Positions 58,251 to 64,000 of a DNA stretch of 64,000 bases are shown piece after piece. Numbering within the stretch: the stretch's first letter is position 1; every line of letters starts with the position of its first letter. Below the pieces are notes generated by a model. The model was not told the DNA's origin and did no database searches. It was given only the letters and a program-made list of their open reading frames with translations. Position numbers and translations under genes: made by a program. The stretch is from Ligula intestinalis (lineage: Eukaryota; Platyhelminthes; Cestoda; Diphyllobothriidea; Diphyllobothriidae): NCBI GenBank assembly GCA_036362985.1, contig JAYGXS010000004.1:70015944-70079943 (forward strand). The letters are read 5' to 3'.

Positions 58251-58769
58251 ATGCCAAGGTCTCTGCTGTCTTCCTTATTTGGCTATCCGTCTACCGTGAT
58301 GACCCCATCAGCGATCACACCAGCCGAACCTGGTTGTCCAAACACTAAATCTTGGTTCGACCCGCAGCGGACTGTCGATAATTTGGGTGGAGGCTTCGAT
58401 TTTTTAACCTTGTCGGTGGACTCTTGAATCAACAAGAAAGTATCACGCTGCAGCTTCCGCACTCAGTGATGATCCCGGTGACCACTGCAATGCTCTTCCC
58501 CATTAGACCCTCCTCCCAAGAGCGGACGTCTCTTTCTCTCAAACCCCACACCTCATCAGACTCGTCCCCTCACAAGAGCGACCGTTTTTCTCCTAAAAAA
58601 TCTCAAGACGTTTTCTTCCTTATGTACCACTTCATGGCTCAGGAAAATTGGCCTCGTGATCAAACTAAAATACAATTTTTCTGCTACCACGACGCACATA
58701 TACAAATAGGAAAATCAAAGACAATCCACTAATATACCCCTTAAATAAACTGATACTGATAATAATTCA
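58251..58769. other. No gene recognised
   Basis: Short overlapping frames at 58158-58427 and 58424-58732, none with a recognised motif. Confidence 0.4.
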
Positions 58770-59170
58770 GCACTTCGACAGTGCTGATAATTCAGTGGGG
58801 CCAAGCTTTTCTGACCGCATAAGCCTATGTGGAAAAACGCAAGTTTCCCATGCGATAGCGTGTGCAGGAGGGGAATATGCAGATGGCAGCCAGACATTAG
58901 AGAAGGGGAAGACTGGAGTGTTAACTTCTAAAAGGGAAGTAATAGGGAACAAGTTCATCTCAGAATGAAGACATAAGGTGGCTGCCTTCTTGTTATATAG
59001 GTACTGTACAGCTCCAGTTTACTGAACAATTCTATCGTCAGAGGGATAATTCATCTAGGGTACCAACTGGAAGAAAAAACGGTAAGCGGAAATAATGAAG
59101 AAATACAGTTTTATGACAGCGATACCATTTCAATTGCCAAAAGTAATCACAATCTGGACACTTTTTCACA
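58770..59170 (+). repeat. Repeat H, copy 1, with hairpin
   Basis: Starts with AGCACTTCGACAGTGCT (stem AGCACT/AGTGCT) and matches 61815-62140 at GGAGGGGAWTATRCAGATG, CTGCCTYCYTG, TATAGGTAYTGYACAGYTC, AATGAAGAAATACAGTTTTA. Confidence 0.55.
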
Positions 59171-59198
59171 AAAGACTGAAAAAAATAATCTGATCATT

Positions 59199-59640
59199 CC
59201 GTCCACACGTGCAACGCAGCGCCACGGTCTCCACTCCATGTGATGCACATTTGGCAAGGGTATAGATGTCGCACATTTAAGACTGACATAAAGTCTAGAT
59301 AAATATGAAGTCAGCGCAGTTGGAATCTGGGTCCCATCACCTTACAGCCCATGACTTTTCGCGTAGTAGTAAAACACGTCTGATTCAGTACATTGGGAGA
59401 AGATGATCAAATGCGTGCGGGTAGAATGTCAGGTGTCGATCCCATGTGTCTGTTCAAGCCCGTCAGGCAGCTGGTGCGAGACCTGGCGTGGGTTTAAGTC
59501 TGAGCCTAGTTATTTATCCGCACCCTATGACAGGCAGTAGAAACTGGCTTATGGTATATCTGCGCAGTCTGATCTACCCCGCCTCCATCCCATGCGAGAC
59601 AGTAGACAGACAGCCTGGTTACCGTGTGTTGTGAAGCGGT
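59199..59640 (+). repeat. Repeat F, copy 2
   Basis: Same orientation as copy 1; followed by a remnant of the AGCACTTCGACAGTGCT hairpin (CCTTCGACAGTGG) and a half copy of foldback element A. Confidence 0.65.
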
Positions 59641-59694
59641 CAGACCCTTCGACAGTGGGGCAAACCTCTGCTCGGCAAAAGTAGTTTAAGTAGT

Positions 59695-59953
59695 AGTCCC
59701 ACAATTTTTTCCAAAGGAAACGGTGGGTATAGGAGGCCTTGAGGGTGAATAATTAGGACAGGCAGTGAGGGAAGTTTGTAGAAGTAAGTGGAACGTGGAA
59801 AAATGCAGTATAATTCGTTTCACGCAGCCGCTAGAAGTAAGTTGTTCCGCATGTAAATTGAAGATGTTCGCGGCGCATCGCGCCATGGGCTATACTAATC
59901 TCAATCCAGAACTGTAAATTGGACCTCATTTTAGTTAAAGTGGACGACCGTCT
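59695..59953 (-). mobile_element. Half copy of foldback DNA element A
   Basis: Aligns in reverse to the right half of 27718-28291: AAACGGTGGGTATAGGAGG, TTAGGACAGGCAGTGAGG, GTTCCGCATGTAAATTGAAG, GCGGCGCATCGCGCCATGG, CCAGAACTGTAAATTGG. Terminus missing, so no target duplication. Confidence 0.65.
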
Positions 59954-60000
59954 CATTGTGAATGCAGCCGGGCGCCGGCTCGCGCGCAATGACTGAGCAG

Positions 60001-60480
60001 TCCGTCTGCACGTGCAACACAGTGCCATGGTCTCCACTCCATGTACCGCACATTTGGGGAGGGCAGAGATGTCATACGTTTAAGACTGACATAAAGTTCA
60101 GATAAATATGAAGTCAGAGCAGTTGGAATCTCGGTCCCGTCACCTTACGACCTATGACTCTTCGCGCGTCGTTAAATATTCAAACGCGTCAGATTCAGTT
60201 CATTGGGAGAAGACGATCAAATGCGTGCGGACGGATTCTCAAGCGTCAATCTCAGGTGTCTGTTCAAACCCGTGAGGCAACTGGTGCGAGAACTGGCGCG
60301 GCATTACGTCTGTGCCTAGTTGTGCCACAATTCTGTGCGCCTTATGTGAGGTAGTAGAAATTGGCTTAGGGTATATCTGCGTAGTCTGATTAACCCTCCC
60401 CCCATCCTATATGAGACAGTAGAATTAGATTAAGGATAAGTCTTCGCAGCCTGGTGTGTTATGAAGCAGTCGGATCCCTG
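60001..60480 (+). repeat. Repeat F, copy 3
   Basis: 802 bp after copy 2 and followed by the same hairpin remnant and half element, so copies 2 and 3 form a tandem composite unit. Confidence 0.65.
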
Positions 60481-60564
60481 TTTTGATTCAGCCCTTCAAC
60501 AGTGCTGATAATTTAGTGAGACCAACCTCCTCTTAACAAAAGCAGTTTAAGAAGTACACCTCAT

Positions 60565-60835
60565 ATACCCTAGTCCCACAGTTTTCCTCTTATGAAACGG
60601 TGGTTATAGGGGGTTTTGAGAGTGGAGAATTAGGACAGGCAGTGAATAAAGTTTGTAAAAATAAGTGGAAAGTAGAAAAATGGAGTTTAATTTGTTTTCC
60701 ACAGCCGCTAGGAGTAAGCTGTTCCGCATGTAAACTAATGGTGTGCGCGGCGTATCGCACCACGGACTATACTCAACTAATTCCAGAACGGTAAATTTGA
60801 CCTCAGGTCAGTTAAAGTAGATTGCCTCCTGACTA
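60565..60835 (-). mobile_element. Half copy of foldback DNA element A
   Basis: Same segment as at 59695-59953: AAACGGTGGTTATAGGGGG, TTAGGACAGGCAGTGAA, GCTGTTCCGCATGTAAAC, GCGCGGCGTATCGCACC, CCAGAACGGTAAATTTGACC. Confidence 0.65.
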
Positions 60836-61387
60836 CCAGTTTTGTGTTTTAAGAATTTTCAAGAAACTTGCGTTGTGATAATCGGGTTTTCCCGCAGTAA
60901 CTTGAACGATAATATAGATTATGAAAATTTACAAATATGTGGCGGTACTCCGATCAGTTTTGCAGTGACATCTTGTTTCTCCTGCATGGCTGCTAGCCCG
61001 CAATCATCAGGCCTTTGCGTGCTAAAAATGCAGGCGTGGCGGTCGCGTGATATTTGAAGGTCGTCTTAATGTCTTGCCTTTTATTTGGCGAGTTCTGCAC
61101 CTCTCCTGATTGGCTGGAGGCCACCCCCAGATCTTTTAATCCGCGCGCACAGGTACAGAAGGGGCACACGTCAAATGGCTTGTTTACTGTAAGCAGCTTG
61201 CTTCTGCAGAGCCCTTTGTAAGCGCCTTTTAGCAGTATACTGTCCTACCTACTTGGTCTTGCTGGCTTCTTAACTTGAAGAACCGTCTGCAGTCTATCAT
61301 CACTCTTTTCGACAGATATAAATCAACATCATTTCTAGATACAATAAAATTAAAACGTTCCGTAAATATTCCCATGGTCAATTTTCA
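60836..61387. other. No gene recognised
   Basis: Unassigned flank of the composite repeat; short frame at 60842-61057 without motif. Confidence 0.4.
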
Positions 61388-61710
61388 AAGTCAGCTTATG
61401 GCAAACATTTGATTTCAGCAGCTCATCGTCAGGCCAAACATTTGTAGGGGAAACGAACGCTGTACATAACAATTAAAGTTTGAATACGTAGAAAAATCAA
61501 TAACTGTCTAACATGGGCGCTGCGTGGCCACTGCGGACTATGCCGGTTTGCCCAAGTAGGCCAGATCAGCGTGTTGGTTTACAGACTGCCGCTAGTTGGT
61601 AGGGGCAAAATGCTATCACCACCTAGTGTCGGTGTAGGCAACGGAAGTTTAAGGGTTTGTGTCAGCGTCTTCTGACAACACAGCACAATAATTGCTAGCC
61701 GTATAGCTAT
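61388..61710 (-). pseudogene. Second-family GIY-YIG retroelement 3' end
   Basis: The minus strand reads a degenerate VLCCQKTLTQTLKLPLP, TPTLGGDSILPLPTSGS, then a 3'UTR and the terminal motif (61388-61433: GTCAGCTTATGGCAAAC...TTTCAGCAGCTCATCGTCAGG inverted). It is the inverted counterpart of the 19.98-20.26 kb segment (VLCCQKTLAQALSLPWPKPT, PGGDRILPLPTSDN). Only the last 40 codons or so are present. Confidence 0.7.
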
Positions 61711-61714
61711 TAAG

Positions 61715-61800
61715 GTAAATTCCACTGCCTATCCTAATTTCCCACCCATAAAACCCCTCTTACCACCGTTTTCGTAGAACAAATGCACTACTTACATTAC
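61715..61800 (+). mobile_element. Terminal-arm fragment of foldback DNA element A
   Basis: CTGCCTATCCTAATTTCCCA, CCCATAAAACCCCTCTTACC, ACCGTTTTCGTAG matches the inner right arm of 27718-28291. Confidence 0.5.
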
Positions 61801-61814
61801 TGTTGCCCTCTTCT

Positions 61815-62140
61815 AACCAAGTAAGCCTGTGTACACAAAAGCACCTCTCCCATGAATCCCCAGCTTCAACTCCGCAGACTATTATGCGGTGAAGGGTGTG
61901 GCTGATGCGATCTCATGCACAAGGAGGGGATTATACAGATGAAAAGCTGAAAAAAATTAAGATGACTGCCTCCCTGCTGTATAGGTATTGCACAGTTCAA
62001 GTTAAATGAACAATGCTAGCGTAAGACAGATCATTTATCTAGTATAACAACCGGTAGAACGTGGTAAACGGAATAAATAAAGAAATGCAGTTTTATAGCA
62101 GCGATAGCATTACAACTGCCAGGGAGAACCATGACTTCGA
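61815..62140 (+). repeat. Repeat H, copy 2
   Basis: Diverged match to 58800-59170, same orientation. Confidence 0.55.
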
Positions 62141-62330
62141 CAATTTGTCATGAAGCCCAAATAACACACATTCAGTTGGCGGTTTTTTGCTTTCCTTAGA
62201 AATAGACTTCTTACTTGGAATCAATCCATTGCGATTAAGCTCTAAAGGCTCAAATCACAAGTTGATATTAGAATTTCGAAGCTATTGGTGTGCTGAATTC
62301 CTCCCAGCTGTGCCCTAAGGTGGCAAAATA

Positions 62331-62431
62331 CAGGGTGTCCCAGACGTAACTGACCCTTTTTATTTGCCAATCAAACGAAAACTATTAAGGCTAGGATATT
62401 AAAACTAGTTTTATTCGAAAGAAAGACCTTT
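62331..62431. repeat. Mariner left terminal inverted repeat
   Basis: Begins CAGGGTGTCCCAGACGTAAC and matches the right end inverted, through TTATTCGAAAG and CCTTTTTTA. Confidence 0.9.
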
Positions 62432-62570
62432 TTTATTTTTTTTATTAAAACTAGGTTTCGATTATAATGTCTTTATAATGACAGCCATGGTTGTTTTAAC
62501 AACTAAGGGTTCGTTTCTTTGTCGTTGCCATAACGCTCCTTAGTGTATCAGGCGACAGTTGTTTTATTGT

Positions 62571-62582
62571 AGAACAAATGTT
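62571..62582. repeat. 12-bp target-site duplication, left
   Basis: AGAACAAATGTT, repeated exactly at 63138-63149. One copy suffices to rejoin the transposase frame. Confidence 0.9.
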
Positions 62583-63137
62583 AAGCTTCTTTTCCCTGGT
62601 GAAAAGTTGAAGACTGTATAAACAGCAAAATTTAACGGATCCATAAATTTCGAGAGGGCTCTTCAGTTGCCACCCCTCATTGCATAACGGGAATGAAGGT
62701 TAGAGAAAATACATAACTGAATTCATACAGAAAAAATCGAGTAACCGGCAAGGTCACTGTACATGGCTAAGAGGCATTCGATAAAGCTGAAAGTTAAACG
62801 TTGTAGACAGCAAAAACTGGAGAAAAAACGTCTAGGCAAAAATGAAAGAAAATTTGGGGAGGGGGATGTGTAAACAAGGAGCCAGTGTTACCAAGGTAGA
62901 GTAAGGTTAACTACATGCTCCAATTGTTTACATAGGTCTACAGCGTTTAACTTTCAGCTTCATCGAATGCGTCTTGGCCATATACAGTGACCTTGCCGGT
63001 TTATCGATTTTTTCTGTATGAATTCAGTTGTGTATTTTCTCTAACGTTCATTCCCGTTATGCAATGAGGGGTGGCAACTGAAGAGCCCTCTCGAATTTTA
63101 TGGAATTATTAAATTTTGCTGTTTATACAGTCTTCAA
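62583..63137 (-). mobile_element. Foldback element derived from a GIY-YIG retroelement (FBP-2)
   Basis: 555 bp. The arms (about 62607-62812 and 62938-63137) are more than 90% identical by eye and inverted. The 125-bp spacer encodes on the minus strand the C-terminus LCKQLEHVVNLTLPW and a stop. The layout 3'UTR, ORF end, inverted 3'UTR is the same as FBP-1, and the arms align with arms A/B at 25 kb (GGAGGGCTCTTCAG, CTCATTGCRTAACG). One end has a 24-bp tail with CAGGGAAAAGAAGCTT on the minus strand, matching the FBP-1 tail CTGGGAAAAGATGTTT. High arm identity suggests a recent insertion. Confidence 0.9.
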
Positions 63138-63149
63138 AGAACAAATGTT
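63138..63149. repeat. 12-bp target-site duplication, right
   Basis: Exact copy of 62571-62582. Confidence 0.9.
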
Positions 63150-63581
63150 GTTTTTAGGTTCTTGCAGGTTTGTTGGATTTGTTACATCAACCCTTAACTT
63201 CAGGTAGCCCCACAAGAAGAAATCTCATGGGGTCAAACCTGGAAATCAAGGGGGCTTAGGAATGTTACCAAATCGTGAAATCAAATGATTTGGAAAGCAC
63301 TCATTTAACAATGTCATCGCTTCTCTTGCTGTATGGGCCGTGGCTCCATCCTGGTGAAACCAAGTATTGTGTAAGCCATGTCTCTCAATTTCAGGAATTA
63401 AAAATTCTCTTATCATAGTTTGGTATCTTTCACCATTAACTGTTACTGTTGTGCCATCATTATTTTCAAAAAAGTATGAGCCAATCACATTGGAAGCAGT
63501 TATTCCGCACCACACCATCACACGAAGAGAACGCAGCGGCCTTTTTTGAATTTCTCTTTGATTTTCATTGCACGAAACTCT

Positions 63582-63682
63582 AAAAAGGTTTTTTTTCGAA
63601 TAAAAACGTTTTAGTATCCTAGTGTTAATCATTTTCGTTTAATTAGCAAATCAAAAGGGTCAGTTACTTCTGGGACACCCTG
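63582..63682. repeat. Mariner right terminal inverted repeat
   Basis: Ends CTTCTGGGACACCCTG; inverse of 62331-62431. Confidence 0.9.
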
Positions 63683-63684
63683 TA

Positions 63685-64000
63685 TTAGCGAAAGACGTGT
63701 CCTGCTGTCATCATTCATTTATCCCATTTGACCTATAAAGAAAAGCCGAGTAATCATCTACACGCCCAGATACATCAACCAGTAGTAGATGGTCGCATAA
63801 CTAATCTGTTTTAGTCGAACACATGGACAGAACAATACAATGGGACCCCATTAGGTACGTCAATTTTAATCCGACGGATGTTGCTAGATCAACACTGTCA
63901 AACGATTTGTTTTACAAAGGCGCCAGAATAAGAAATACGTCTAATGAATGTTATTGACAGACAGCTGCCCGGATAAAGATTCATACATTCTAAATTGGGA
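63685..64000. other. No gene recognised
   Basis: Flank of the mariner to the end of the window; no frame or repeat of note. Confidence 0.4.

Larger units (their letters stand above)
62496..63632 (-). pseudogene. Mariner transposase, C-terminal half, interrupted
   Basis: The minus strand reads VMVWCGITASNVIGSYFFEN, RYQTMIREFLIPEIERHGLH, WFHQDGATAHTAREAM (second catalytic Asp), then HLISRFGNIPKPP. A TGA, FPGL (third catalytic Asp of the SPDL box changed to Gly), another TGA and DFFLWGYLKLRVDV follow. The frame is split at 63149 by the foldback element and resumes at 62570 with TIKQLSPDTLRSVMATTKKR to a TAA at 62496-62498. The helix-turn-helix DNA-binding half and first catalytic Asp are deleted; the apparent start codons lie in the terminal repeat. 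Confidence 0.9.
62329..63684 (-). mobile_element. Tc1/mariner-superfamily transposon, internally deleted
   Basis: Element body 62331-63682 flanked by TA dinucleotides. The ends CAGGGTGTCCCAGACGTAAC and its inverse extend into inverted repeats of about 100 bp (62331-62431 and 63582-63682). Without the foldback insertion the element would be only about 785 bp, compared with roughly 1.3 kb for full mariners, because the N-terminal half of the transposase is missing. It moved by cut-and-paste into a TA site using transposase, and is now non-functional. Confidence 0.9.

Noticed and set aside
57787..60480. Repeat F as a tRNA-derived SINE
   Set aside because: GTTCAARCC fits a B box in three copies, but no A box and no tRNA-like 5' region can be recognised.
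1..64000. CRISPR arrays, bacterial operons, rRNA genes, viral genes
   Set aside because: No regularly spaced short repeats, no ribosome-binding-site/operon pattern, no rRNA-like blocks and no viral protein motifs were seen; the window is eukaryotic nuclear DNA.

Overview
This is a gene-poor, repeat-dominated, AT-rich stretch of an animal nuclear genome. The mix of repeats suggests a flatworm, most likely a large-genome tapeworm of the Diphyllobothriidea type. It contains Penelope-like elements (PLEs) with GIY-YIG endonuclease ends, a second GIY-YIG retroelement family, LINE remnants, hammerhead-ribozyme motifs and a mariner copy. The organism call is an inference from repeat style; no diagnostic host marker is present.

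The only convincing intact protein gene is at 30575-32173 (+). It is a single open frame of 532 residues that resembles the C-terminal half of ACK/TNK2 kinases (Mig-6-like THYWIL motif, PPxY, tandem UBA-like region) but has no kinase, SH3 or CRIB domain. A promoter-like block (CRE-like site, two CCAAT boxes, TATA-like box) lies directly upstream, and an AATAAA lies inside the last codons.

Layout: 1-8.2 kb holds dispersed repeats, a LINE endonuclease relic and a decayed hammerhead motif. 8.2-10.1 kb is the best-preserved PLE (RT plus GIY-YIG), dead by stops and a frameshift. At 13.6-14.6 kb a second-family GIY-YIG relic is split by a 598-bp foldback element with a perfect 12-bp target duplication. 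19.7-20.3 kb is another second-family 3' end. 23.5-24.03 kb is a PLE 3' end ending in a hammerhead-like motif. 24.9-27.7 kb is a nest of four alternately oriented 3' ends. 27.7-28.3 and 50.66-51.23 kb are full-length foldback DNA elements with perfect 8-bp target duplications. An assembly gap (34380-34389) abuts a foldback arm. 40.1-43.4 kb contains repeats, PLE debris and a textbook hammerhead ribozyme between two direct repeats offset by exactly 336 bp, a retrozyme-like layout. 45.0-45.7 kb is a second-family endonuclease fragment. 48.9-50.3 kb is an old tandem duplication. 52.5-55.5 kb holds an inverted PLE and another GIY-YIG fragment. 57-62 kb has a LINE end and composite repeats. 62.33-63.68 kb is an internally deleted mariner interrupted by a foldback element with a perfect 12-bp target duplication.

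The strongest candidates for something new are (i) the hammerhead-bearing 336-bp unit, (ii) the compact foldback derivatives of a GIY-YIG retroelement (3'UTR, ORF end, inverted 3'UTR) with 12-bp target duplications, and (iii) the kinase-less ACK-tail gene. Everything was read by eye; boundaries of diverged repeats are approximate.
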